From contig NZ_WNKW01000001.1 in assembly GCF_009720775.1 (NCBI RefSeq), forward strand, positions 1,364,001 to 1,428,000: DNA of 64,000 bases, given 5' to 3'. This DNA is from Pseudoduganella danionis. GTDB taxonomy: Bacteria; Pseudomonadota; Gammaproteobacteria; Burkholderiales; Burkholderiaceae_D. Below, in pieces: positions 36,465 through 45,000 of this stretch (positions are counted from its first letter, which is position 1; each line of letters starts with the position of its first letter). The notes beneath the pieces were generated by a model, which worked only from the letters and a program-made list of their open reading frames with translations, had not been told where the DNA came from and did not search any database. The translations under genes were made by a program, and so were the position numbers.

Positions 36465-37598
36465 TCAGGCGGCGTTCAGCGCGATGGCTTCACCCTCGAC
36501 GTAGACGGCAACGGGCTGCAGGTCGGCATCGAGCACCACCAGATCAGCCCAGGCGCCCGTCTGCAGGCGGCCACGTTCGGTTTCGCCCAGATAGTCGGCC
36601 GGGTAGAGTGACAGGCGGTGCGAGGCATCGGCCAGATCCAGCCCCAGCGCGACGAAATTGCGCAGTGCCTGATCCATGGTCAGCACGGAGCCGGCCAGCG
36701 AACCCGTGGCCAGCCGCACGCAGCCCATGCATTTGTAGACGCGCTGGCTGCCAAGGCCATATTCGCCATCGGGCATGCCGGTGGCGGCGGTGGCATCGGT
36801 CACGCCGTACAGGCGCGGGATGGCGCGCAACGCAGCGCGGATGGCGCCTTCATGCACGTGCTGCAGGTCGGGAATGATTTCGGCATATTCGGCATGGGCC
36901 AGCGCAGCGCCGACGATGCCGGGCTGGCGGTGCTGCAGCGCCGTCATGCCGTTGAACAGGTGGGTGAAGCCGGCGGCACCAGCTTGCAGCGCTGCCACGC
37001 CATCGTCGTAGCTGCCGTTGCTATGGCCTAGCTGGACGCGGATGCCTAGCTCTTTCAATTGCGGTATCAGCTGCAGATGCTGGGCCACTTCTGTGGCCAG
37101 CGTCATGGCCCGTATCGGCGCAATGGCGTGATAGCTGCGCACCAGATCGAGGCTGCCTTCCACCACCGCATCGGCCGGCTGGGCGCCGAGCCGGTGGATG
37201 CTGAGGAAAGGGCCTTCCAGATGTACGCCCAGCATGCGCGCAGCGCCGGCCGGACGCAGGGCGATCGACGGCGCCAGACCGCTGAGGGCACGGCGGATGG
37301 AGTTGTCGGTGGCCGTCATGGTGGTGCCCAGCATGGCCGTGGTGCCATGGCGGGCGTGGGCGCGCGCTACGGTCGCACCGGCATCGCCGCCCTGCATGAT
37401 GTCGACGCCGGCGGCGCCATGTACGTGCAGATCGATGAAGCCGGGCAGGATGGTCAGCTTGCCGCCGGCGGCGGTGGCCGCGGCATCGGCTGCGGCGGCA
37501 TCGGCTTCAATGGCTTCGATGCGTTGGCCGAACTGCAGGCTGCCTTGCAGCCAGCCTTGAGGGGTGAGGATGTTACCGCTTACTTTACGGGGAAACAC
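36465..37598 (-). CDS. agaA: N-acetylgalactosamine-6-phosphate deacetylase (AgaA/NagA family)
   Basis: Metal-dependent amidohydrolase removing acetate from GalNAc-6-P (or GlcNAc-6-P). The 377-residue protein has PGFIDLHVHGAAGVDIMQ, the metal Glu in LGVHLEGPFLS, LGHSNGSY, THLFNGMTALQHRQPG and the catalytic Asp in VTDATAATG. Paralogues for GlcNAc and GalNAc cannot be told apart by motif; AgaS, AgaZ and AgaR next door favour GalNAc. The GTG at 37598 gives the usual N-terminus (FPRKVSGNILTPQGW); TTG at 37613 would overlap agaR. It is followed by the MFS gene. Confidence 0.9.
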   Translation of the reverse strand: MFPRKVSGNILTPQGWLQGSLQFGQRIEAIEADAAAADAAATAAGGKLTILPGFIDLHVHGAAGVDIMQGGDAGATVARAHARHGTTAMLGTTMTATDNSIRRALSGLAPSIALRPAGAARMLGVHLEGPFLSIHRLGAQPADAVVEGSLDLVRSYHAIAPIRAMTLATEVAQHLQLIPQLKELGIRVQLGHSNGSYDDGVAALQAGAAGFTHLFNGMTALQHRQPGIVGAALAHAEYAEIIPDLQHVHEGAIRAALRAIPRLYGVTDATAATGMPDGEYGLGSQRVYKCMGCVRLATGSLAGSVLTMDQALRNFVALGLDLADASHRLSLYPADYLGETERGRLQTGAWADLVVLDADLQPVAVYVEGEAIALNAA

Positions 37599-37602
37599 GT
37601 GC

Positions 37603-38370
37603 TTAGTCCGCAATCAGAAGTTCGATACCGGCGGCCAGCAAGCCTTCGCGATACTCGTCGCTGATGCTGGCGTCGGTGATGACAGTGTCGACCCGGTCTA
37701 GCTGCACGATGCGGTGCAGGCTGACCCGGCCAAATTTGGAGGCATCCGTGAGGACGATGATTTTCTTGGCCCGCTCGACCATCTTGTGATTCAGGCTGGC
37801 TTCGGCCTCATGGTGAGTGGTGACGCCGAACTGCAGATCGAAACCGTCCACGCCGAGGAACAGCTTGTCGAAGCTGTAGGCCTGCAGGCAGGCTTCGGCC
37901 TGGCTGCCCTGTACCGACAGCGACTGCTTGCGCAGCAGACCGCCCGTCAGGATCAGGTCCACGCCCGGTGCCTGCGCCAGTTCCCACGCGATGTTCAGGC
38001 CATTGGTCAGCACCGTGACGTTCTCGGCGTCGTGCAGATGGCGCGCCAGCGAAATGGTGGTGGTGCCGGAATCGATGATGATGTTATCGCCGGGCTGCAC
38101 CATACGGGCAGCGCAGGCGCCGATGCGCTCTTTCTGTTCGTGGTTGAGCGCGTCCTTCTGCGGTATGGTCTGTTCCGGCGGTGGCGTGCGGCTCAGGCGC
38201 GCGCCGCCATGGCTGCGCCGCGCCAGTCCCTGTGATTCGAGAGCACTGAGGTCGCTGCGTATGGTGACGGCAGAAACGCCCATTTGCTCGACCAGTTCGT
38301 TGACCTGCACGTTACCGTGCTCGGTCAGGGCTTGCAATATGGCGGCACGGCGTTGGCTGGTTTGTCGCAT
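37603..38370 (-). CDS. agaR: DeoR-family repressor AgaR
   Basis: A 255-residue DeoR-type regulator. The N-terminal winged helix (RRAAILQALTEHGNVQVNELVE, then SAVTIRSDLSALESQGLARRSHGGA) is followed by an effector domain of the ISOCOT fold with DSGTTTISLARHL. The C-terminal part matches AgaR in style (AYSFDKLFLGVDGFD, FGVTTHHEAEASLN, LTDASKFGRVS). It should bind the repeated AAACGAAAG elements upstream of agaS and be released by a phosphorylated amino sugar. It lies inside the operon it likely controls, 33 bases after agaZ. Confidence 0.9.
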   Translation of the reverse strand: MRQTSQRRAAILQALTEHGNVQVNELVEQMGVSAVTIRSDLSALESQGLARRSHGGARLSRTPPPEQTIPQKDALNHEQKERIGACAARMVQPGDNIIIDSGTTTISLARHLHDAENVTVLTNGLNIAWELAQAPGVDLILTGGLLRKQSLSVQGSQAEACLQAYSFDKLFLGVDGFDLQFGVTTHHEAEASLNHKMVERAKKIIVLTDASKFGRVSLHRIVQLDRVDTVITDASISDEYREGLLAAGIELLIAD

Positions 38371-38403
38371 GATGATGTGGCTAGTGCAGAAAAGACGTCG
38401 AGC

Positions 38404-39705
38404 TTAACAGATCGCGAGGTTGTGGTTGCAGGCGCGTGCATACGGCGCCAGTGCCAGGCCTATGCTGTGTTCCAGCAGGGCGTCGTAGCGGTTGGGCAGC
38501 TGGCCATCGCGCACGGCTTCATACTGCAGCGGCAGGAACTGGGCGATCAGCATCAGTGGAATCTGCAGGCCATCCAGATTGCGCTGCAACTGATTGACGG
38601 CCGCCTGCACGCTGGCCTCGCCCCAGTAGTAGCGGCAGCGGTCACTCAGGCCGTAGCGGCGCAGCAGACGCTGTTCGCTGGCCGTGCCCGGATAATGCTT
38701 GAGCCACTGTTTGGGCTGGGCCAGCATGGCATCGTCGAGAATTTGCATTAGATGCGAGCACTGGCTGGCGGGCAGCAGTTCGGCCTCGATGGCGCACAGG
38801 GCCTGCAGCGCGCTGCGCAGGGCAAAGGTGGCCGCCGGCCCCACTTTCAGAATGGCGAAGTGGTCGTGCACCATGCGGTGCAGGGCAGTCTCGCGCTGGT
38901 AGTCGGTGGAGTGGGCTTCGAACACCAGGCCGGGTTGGCCGGCGATGAATTCGGACAGCGACTGTGCGGCGTCGGCCTGATAGTGCTGGATCTGGCTATG
39001 GTCGAAATCTACGCCGGGCTGCACCACCATGGCGATCACGCGGCGCCATGCGCCATGCAGATCGTGCTCGAAGAAGGCCTGGCGGTGCACGTCCAGCGTG
39101 CGCGCGGCAGCCTTGGGCGAGGTAACGGCGCCAGCCTGTGCCAGACTGGCTTCGCCGCCCGGTATCGGCACTTCCGTGCCGATCACATACACGGGGGGCG
39201 CCAGGCCGGCCTGCGCGGCGGCCGCTTCGGCTACGGCGCACAAGCGCGCCGAGCGTGTCGCTATCAGGTCGTCGCCAAGGATGGCCGGATCGTCGGCACA
39301 GCGCATGCTGCAATCGAGGTGGATCTTGTGGAAGCCCGCTGCGGCATAGGCGGCGATCAGGGTTTCCGCGTGCTGCATGGCGGTGACAGCATCGAGCGTC
39401 TGCCACGCATTCGGGCCCAGATGGTCGCCGCCCAGCACCAGCCGCTCCAGCGGGAATTGCTGTGCGCTGGCCAGTTGCTGCACATAGTCGCGGAACGCGG
39501 CCGGCGTCATGCCCGTGTAGCCGCCGAACTGGTCGACCTGATTCGAGGTGGCTTCGACCAGCAGGATGGTGTCGTAGTGCAGCGCCACCTGCATGGCGGC
39601 GCGCAGCACGGCAGGGTGGCTGCAGCACACGCTGTAGATGCCGGCCGCTTCGCCTCGGCGGTGGGCGGCGATGATGTGCTGGACGGGGGAGAGCGTAGCG
39701 TTCAT
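38404..39705 (-). CDS. agaZ: D-tagatose-1,6-bisphosphate aldolase subunit GatZ/KbaZ/AgaZ type
   Basis: The last catabolic step of the GalNAc route, cleavage of tagatose-1,6-bisphosphate to glyceraldehyde-3-P and dihydroxyacetone-P. In E. coli the Z subunit stabilises a class II Y subunit; in Shewanella-type pathways AgaZ alone is annotated for the step. The 433-residue protein shows GIYSVCCSHPAVLRAAM, LLVEATSNQVDQFGGYTGM, LGGDHLGPN, VYVIGTEVPIPGG and FEAHSTDYQ, all typical. The frame extends far upstream, but MNATLSPVQHII at 39705 is the canonical start. No agaY/gatY gene is present in this window. It starts 17 bases after agaK. Confidence 0.9.
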   Translation of the reverse strand: MNATLSPVQHIIAAHRRGEAAGIYSVCCSHPAVLRAAMQVALHYDTILLVEATSNQVDQFGGYTGMTPAAFRDYVQQLASAQQFPLERLVLGGDHLGPNAWQTLDAVTAMQHAETLIAAYAAAGFHKIHLDCSMRCADDPAILGDDLIATRSARLCAVAEAAAAQAGLAPPVYVIGTEVPIPGGEASLAQAGAVTSPKAAARTLDVHRQAFFEHDLHGAWRRVIAMVVQPGVDFDHSQIQHYQADAAQSLSEFIAGQPGLVFEAHSTDYQRETALHRMVHDHFAILKVGPAATFALRSALQALCAIEAELLPASQCSHLMQILDDAMLAQPKQWLKHYPGTASEQRLLRRYGLSDRCRYYWGEASVQAAVNQLQRNLDGLQIPLMLIAQFLPLQYEAVRDGQLPNRYDALLEHSIGLALAPYARACNHNLAIC

Positions 39706-39722
39706 TTTCTTCACGAATTGAG

Positions 39723-40664
39723 TCAGGGATAAAGCTGGCGTGCCAGTAAGGCCGCGCCGCGTGCACCACCGGCATCGCCGTAAGCCGGCGGCAGGATGGG
39801 CGGCACGATCACGCCGGCAAACAGGTGGCGCTTCACGGCCGCCGGTAGTTGCTGGTACAGGTGGCTCATCTGCGAAAGGCCACCACCGAGCACGATGGCA
39901 TGCGGGTCCAGCGTGATGACCAGCGTCGCCAGTGCATGCGCGAGCAGGTCCAGATGCAGTGCCAGCGTCTGCTGGGCCAGTTGCGAACCGGCGGCAGCTT
40001 GCGCCGCGATGGCATGCGGCGGCGCGCCGTCGCCGCCCAGATGGCGATGCAACTGGCTCATGCCGGGGCCGGACACATAGCGTTCCAGGCAGCCGCTGCG
40101 CCCGCAGGCGCAAGGCAGCAAAGGCAGTTGGTATTGCTGCAGTAGGGCGGCCGGCATGGGCCAGTGGCCCCATTCGCCGGCAATGCCGTTGGCGCCGCGC
40201 AGCAGCCGGCCGTTGACGCAATAGCCGCCACCGGCGCCGGTGCCGATAATCGCGCCGAACATGCTGGGCAGCGCATGGGCTGCGCCGCCATCGGCTTCCG
40301 ACAGGGCGAAGCACTGGCAGTCATTGCCGATTACCAGTGGCCGCTGCAGTGCTTCCTGTAGGGCGCTGGCGACCACGCGGCCGTTCAGGGCCGGCACATT
40401 GGAGCTGAGCTGGCGTCCGCTGATGGTGTCGACGACGCCGGGCAGGCCGATGCCGACGGCAGCGCGCATATCGAGTTCCACATCGGCGCGCGCCACCAGT
40501 GCCTGCATGGACTGGACGAACTCCGCAAAGTCGGTGCCCGGCGTGGGGATGCGTTCGCGGTGGACTTCGCGCAGGCCATGCTCGTCATCGTGAAACGCCA
40601 CCAGTTCTATCTTGGTGCCGCCGATGTCGATGCCGTGGTAGCCGCGCAGTCTAGAACGCATCAT
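39723..40664 (-). CDS. agaK: ROK-family N-acetylgalactosamine kinase (AgaK)
   Basis: Cytoplasmic sugar kinase expected to phosphorylate GalNAc at C6 after non-PTS import. The 313-residue protein has the ROK ATP-binding start GYHGIDIGGTKIELVAF, catalytic Asp in NDCQCFALSEA, IIGTGAGGGYCVNGRLLRGANG and the zinc motif CACGRSGCLE. Two adjacent ATGs (40664, 40661) are possible and both overlap the agaS stop by about a dozen bases, so translation is coupled. GlcNAc kinases (NagK) share these motifs; the GalNAc assignment is by context. Confidence 0.88.
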   Translation of the reverse strand: MMRSRLRGYHGIDIGGTKIELVAFHDDEHGLREVHRERIPTPGTDFAEFVQSMQALVARADVELDMRAAVGIGLPGVVDTISGRQLSSNVPALNGRVVASALQEALQRPLVIGNDCQCFALSEADGGAAHALPSMFGAIIGTGAGGGYCVNGRLLRGANGIAGEWGHWPMPAALLQQYQLPLLPCACGRSGCLERYVSGPGMSQLHRHLGGDGAPPHAIAAQAAAGSQLAQQTLALHLDLLAHALATLVITLDPHAIVLGGGLSQMSHLYQQLPAAVKRHLFAGVIVPPILPPAYGDAGGARGAALLARQLYP

Positions 40665-41787
40665 GGCGGTAAATGGTGACGCCCTGTACCACGCGGTTGA
40701 CGGTGCCGCTGGCGAAGGGATTATCGGGACGCAGCTGCAGCAGGGCCGACTGGTGCAGCGCATATTGCTGCGCCATCAGCAGCCACAGGGGCGCCAGCCA
40801 TGCGTCGGCCCAGGCCGGTGCATCGATGCTGAAGTCGCCGCCGGCGCCTATAGTCAGGCAGGTAGCCGCAATCTGGTCGCGCTGCAGTTCGGCCAGCAGG
40901 TCGCCTTCGTAGCGGCGCGCTACCGGGTCGGAGCTGCGGAACATCAGCACCAGGGTTTCGCGATTGACCATGGCTTTCGGGCCGTGGCGGAAGCCCAGCG
41001 CGCTATTCGCCACGGACAGCACTTCGCCGCCCGTCAGTTCGAGGATTTTCAGTGCCGCTTCCTTGGCCAGCGATTCCAGCGGACCGCTGCCCAGATACAC
41101 CACGCGCGCGACCTTCTGCGCACCCAGTTGCGCCACGGGCGCAGACCAGCCGGTCAGCGCACGCTCGCCCAGTTGGGCCAGCATTTCGATCTGCGCCGTC
41201 TGGAAGTCCGGATCAAGCACGGACAGTGCGGCCAGCAGCATGCAGGTAAAGCTGCTGGTCATGGCGAAGCCGCGGTCGCAGCTAGCGGCCGGCATCAGCA
41301 GGTTGTAGCTGGACTTGTCGCCGGCGCCCTGGCGTGCCAGATCGCCGTCGGCGTTGCAGGTGATGTTGAGGAAGCGGGCATGCGGCACCACGTCGCGCAC
41401 CAGTTGGACGGCAGCCGTGCTTTCCGGACTATTGCCGCTGCGGGCAAACGAGATCACCAGCGTAGGGCGTTCGCGCCGCAGGTACAGGGCCGGGTGGGTC
41501 AGCAGGCTGGTGGTGGAAATGGCGCGCACCTGACAAGGCCAGGCTGCATTGATTTCGTCGGCAATGATTTCGCCCGCATAGGCCGAGCTGCCGGCGCCGG
41601 TCAGTATGATGCGGGCTTCGGGCGTGCTCAGTACGTCGCCGAGGAAGTCGGCCAGAGCGGCGCGCTGGCTGTCGAGCAGGCGCGCCAGTTCACGCCACAG
41701 GGCAGGTTGCTGGGCGATTTCTTCGGCAGTATCAAGGCCGCCGAGTTCGCGCCAGGCTTCGGGTGTGCGTTGGAATAGCGTAGTCAT
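40651..41787 (-). CDS. agaS: Galactosamine-6-phosphate deaminase/isomerase AgaS
   Basis: A SIS-domain enzyme converting galactosamine-6-P into tagatose-6-P plus ammonia. The 378-residue protein has two SIS halves: ILTGAGSSAYAGEIIADE, ISFARSGNSPES (about 110-125) and, in the second half, VVYLGSGPLESLAKEAALKILEL and LGFRHGPKAMV. The C-terminal LQLRPDNPFASGTVNRVVQ is characteristic of AgaS. It is first in the minus-strand operon, behind a near-consensus promoter overlapped by an AgaR-type operator. Confidence 0.93.
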   Translation of the reverse strand: MTTLFQRTPEAWRELGGLDTAEEIAQQPALWRELARLLDSQRAALADFLGDVLSTPEARIILTGAGSSAYAGEIIADEINAAWPCQVRAISTTSLLTHPALYLRRERPTLVISFARSGNSPESTAAVQLVRDVVPHARFLNITCNADGDLARQGAGDKSSYNLLMPAASCDRGFAMTSSFTCMLLAALSVLDPDFQTAQIEMLAQLGERALTGWSAPVAQLGAQKVARVVYLGSGPLESLAKEAALKILELTGGEVLSVANSALGFRHGPKAMVNRETLVLMFRSSDPVARRYEGDLLAELQRDQIAATCLTIGAGGDFSIDAPAWADAWLAPLWLLMAQQYALHQSALLQLRPDNPFASGTVNRVVQGVTIYRHDAF

Positions 41788-41816
41788 CGAAAGAATTCTC
41801 AGGTTAGGTAAGGCAA

Positions 41817-41845
41817 AGAATAAAGTTTAATTTTCGTTTTGTCAA
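41817..41845 (-). promoter_or_regulatory. Promoter of the agaSKZRA-permease operon
   Basis: The minus strand has TTGACA (41840-41845), a 17-base spacer and TATTCT (41817-41822), 30 bases before the agaS start codon. The spacer contains an AAAACGAAAA element, so a bound AgaR would block RNA polymerase. Confidence 0.75.
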
Positions 41846-41865
41846 AGTCGAAAGTAAAACGAAAG
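41831..41865. promoter_or_regulatory. AgaR-type operator, promoter-proximal to agaS
   Basis: TTTTCGTTTTG (41831-41841) and AAAACGAAAG (41856-41865), with an intervening CGAAAG, form closely spaced copies resembling the E. coli AgaR-site core (TTTCRTTT). One copy lies inside the agaS promoter spacer. Confidence 0.65.
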
Positions 41866-41910
41866 ACGAATGCTAATGTTGTTGCGCATCAATGTGGACA
41901 TTTTGCTACA

Positions 41911-41951
41911 TAAACGAAAGCTGTATTTCCTTGTTCGAACGTAAACGAAAG
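41911..41951. promoter_or_regulatory. AgaR-type operator, GH31-proximal pair
   Basis: TAAACGAAAG at 41911-41920 and again at 41942-41951 are identical ten-base direct repeats starting 31 bases apart, about three helical turns. Together with the agaS-proximal pair they could support looping across both divergent promoters. Confidence 0.62.
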
Positions 41952-41989
41952 ATATTGCTAGCCAATTGAAAATTTTTCTTTTCTTTTCA

Positions 41990-42018
41990 TTGACCGGCTG
42001 AATTTTTATTTCTAGAGT
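41990..42018 (+). promoter_or_regulatory. Candidate promoter of the GH31-receptor-DUF3472-GH109 set
   Basis: TTGACC (41990-41995), a 17-base AT-rich spacer and TAGAGT (42013-42018) lie 40 bases before the GH31 start. It sits downstream of the TAAACGAAAG repeats. Confidence 0.5.
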
Positions 42019-42057
42019 TAATACATCGCAATACTGTATTTACGAATTTCACACGAC

Positions 42058-45000
42058 ATGAAACAGATACCGCATCCTGCTGCTTTGTGCAGCGTTCCCG
42101 CCGTCCGGCCGCTGGTGCTGGCCATCGCCACCTCGCTGACCATGCTGGCAAGCAGTCCGGCCGTGCAGGCCGCCGCGATCGGCAACCTGCGCTCGATCCA
42201 GGCAGTTGGCAGCAGCAACAGCAGCAGCGGCGCACAGTGGCAACTGCAGACCGATACGGGCGCGCAGATCGAACTGAGCTTGCCCCGCGCCGATGTGCTG
42301 CATATCTGGGCCGGCCCGAAAAAGACTGGCCTGACTGGCCCCGGCGATCAGGCCGCGCCCATCGTGGTAGCGCAGGCGGCAGGCAAAGTCGAATACAGCG
42401 TGAGCGAACAGCCTGACCATATCCTGATCCGCACCACCGCGCTGACCTTGAAAGTAGAGCGCAAGCCGCTGCGTTTCAGCCTGTTCCGCACAGGCGAGGC
42501 CCTGCCCCTGTGGCGCGAAGTGCAGCCGCTGGAACTGGGCGACAAGCAGAGCGTGCAGGTGCTGTCTAGCGACAAGGCCGAGCGTTTCTTCGGCGGCGGC
42601 CAGCAGAACGGGCGTTACGAATTCAAGGGCAGGCAATTACCCGTATCCTACTCCGGTGGCTGGGAAGAGGGCGACCGGCCTAGCCCCGCGCCTTTCCTCA
42701 TGAGTTCACGCGGCTGGGGTGTGCTGCGTAACACTTGGTCGGACGGGAATTACGATCTGCGCCAGAACGAGCAGATCGCGCTGGCCCATGACGAGGCCCG
42801 CTTCGATGCCTATTACTTCGTCGGCAAGGATGTCAAGGACGTGCTGGCGCGTTATACCGAGTGGACCGGGCGGGCGCGCATGCTGCCGCGCTGGGCGCTC
42901 GAATATGGCGATGCCGATTGCTACAACGATGGCGACAATGTGAAGAAGCCGGGCACCGTGCCTAAGGGCTGGAGCGATGGTCCAACGGGCAAGACGCCGG
43001 ACGTGATCGAAACGGTGGCCCGCAAATACCGCGAACATGATATGCCGGGCGGCTGGATACTGCCGAACGATGGCTATGGCTGCGGCTACACGGCGCTGCC
43101 GGAAACCGTGCAGGGGCTGGCCAAATATGGCTTCCGTACTGGTTTGTGGACGGAAAACGGGGTCGAGAAAATGGCCTGGGAAGTGGGCACGGCCGGCACC
43201 CGCGTGCAGAAGCTGGACGTGGCGTGGACCGGCAAGGGCTACCAGTTTTCGCTCGATGCCAACAAGTCGGCCTACGACGGCATTCTGAATAATTCCGACG
43301 GCCGTCCTTTCATCTGGACGGTGATGGGCTGGGCCGGTACCCAGCGCTATGCCGTGACATGGACGGGCGACCAGAGCGCCAGCTGGGACTACATTCGCTG
43401 GCATGTGCCTACCCTGATAGGCTCCGGCCTGTCCGGCCAGGCCTATGCCACGGGCGATGTGGACGCCATTTTTGGCGGCAGCCCGGAAACCTATACGCGT
43501 GACCTGCAGTGGAAGAGCTTTACGCCTGTGCTGATGGGCATGTCCGGCTGGGCCGCGGCGGAGCGCAAGCACCCGTGGTGGTTTGCCGAGCCGTACGTCA
43601 GCATCAACCGGCGCTATCTGAAGTTGAAGATGCGCCTGACGCCGTATATGTACACGCTGATGCACGAGGCCGAGCAGAGCGGCGCGCCGCTGGTGCGTGG
43701 CCTGATGTGGGATTATGCGGATGATCCGACCGCGCTGACGGAAGCCCATAAATACCAGTTCATGCTGGGCCGTGATCTGCTGGTGGCGCCGGTGTACCGC
43801 AGCCAGGCGGTCAGCGCTGGCTGGCGCCGCGCCATCCACCTGCCGCAGGGCCAGTGGTTCGATTACTGGGACGGCCGTCAGGCCACGGCAGGCAAGGGCG
43901 GACGCGATATCGATCTGGCCGTCACGCTGGACAAGCTGCCCGTGTTCGTGCGCGCCGGGGCGATTGTGCCCATGTATCCGGAAATGCTGTACGACGGCGA
44001 AAAGCCGAAAGATGTGCTGACGCTGGACCTGTATCCGCACAGCGGCGCCGGCGATTCCGACTACACGCTGTATGAAGACGACGGCAACACGCGGCGCTAC
44101 CAGCAGGGCGCATTCAGCCAGCAGACTTTCCGCCTGCGCAGCGCCGCCGATGGCTATAGCGTGGAGCTGGCGCCCGTGGTCGGCAGCTACGAGGGCCAGC
44201 TGCTACGGCGCGCCTATGCGCTGCGCGTGCTGAGCCGCCAGCGTCCCGCCTCGGTCAGCGCTGGTGATCGCGTACTGGCAGCACAGGCCGACCGCGCTGC
44301 CTTCGATGCGGCCAGCGAGGGCTGGTATTTCGATAGTGCGGAACGTCTGGGTACGCTGCATGTGAAACTGGGCCAGCAGGATATCCGCCAGCCGCTGCAG
44401 GTACAGGTGCAGCATGCGGCCCAGCCTGCGCTGGCTGACGATGCTTTCCCTGCCGCGCCAGCCATAGGCCGCGCCATTCCGGCTGACGGCATGATGGTGC
44501 TGAACCGGCCGTCAGAAGAAGTGGGCAATCCGCTGGAAAATGCGTTCGATGACAATCCGGCCAGCTGGTTCCGCACCACGCGCAGCCCGGCCGTACAGGG
44601 CGGGCCGCACGAGTGGGTGATAGGCTTTACCGAGCGCCGTCTGATCGATGGTATCGAGCTGGCGCCGCGCAATGACCAGCACTGGAAGCATGGCCAGATC
44701 CGCGACTACGAAATCTACCTTGGCGATAACAATGGCGACTGGGGTACTCCCGTTAAACGGGGCCAGTTGAAACTGGCCGAAGGACTGCAGAGCATCAGCT
44801 TCCCTGCTACCGCGGGCCGGCTGCTGCGCTTCCGCGTACTGAGCACGCACAATCCGGAGGGCGACGGTGCTTCGGCCAGCGACCCTATGGTGACGGCGGC
44901 AGCCACGCCGGTGGCGCGAGCCTACAACGCGGTAACGGCCAGCGAAGTGGCGCCGATTACCCTGTCCACTTTCCACGTGATGGCTTACCAGCCCAAGGAA

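Noticed and set aside
36465..37598. Reading the deacetylase as NagA of a GlcNAc pathway
   Set aside because: Motifs alone allow it, but agaS, agaZ, agaR and a GH109 enzyme surround it and no nagB or PTS gene is present.
41788..42057. Possible small gene or tRNA in the agaS/GH31 gap
   Set aside because: The region is AT-rich with promoters and operator repeats; no cloverleaf and no frame with a ribosome site.
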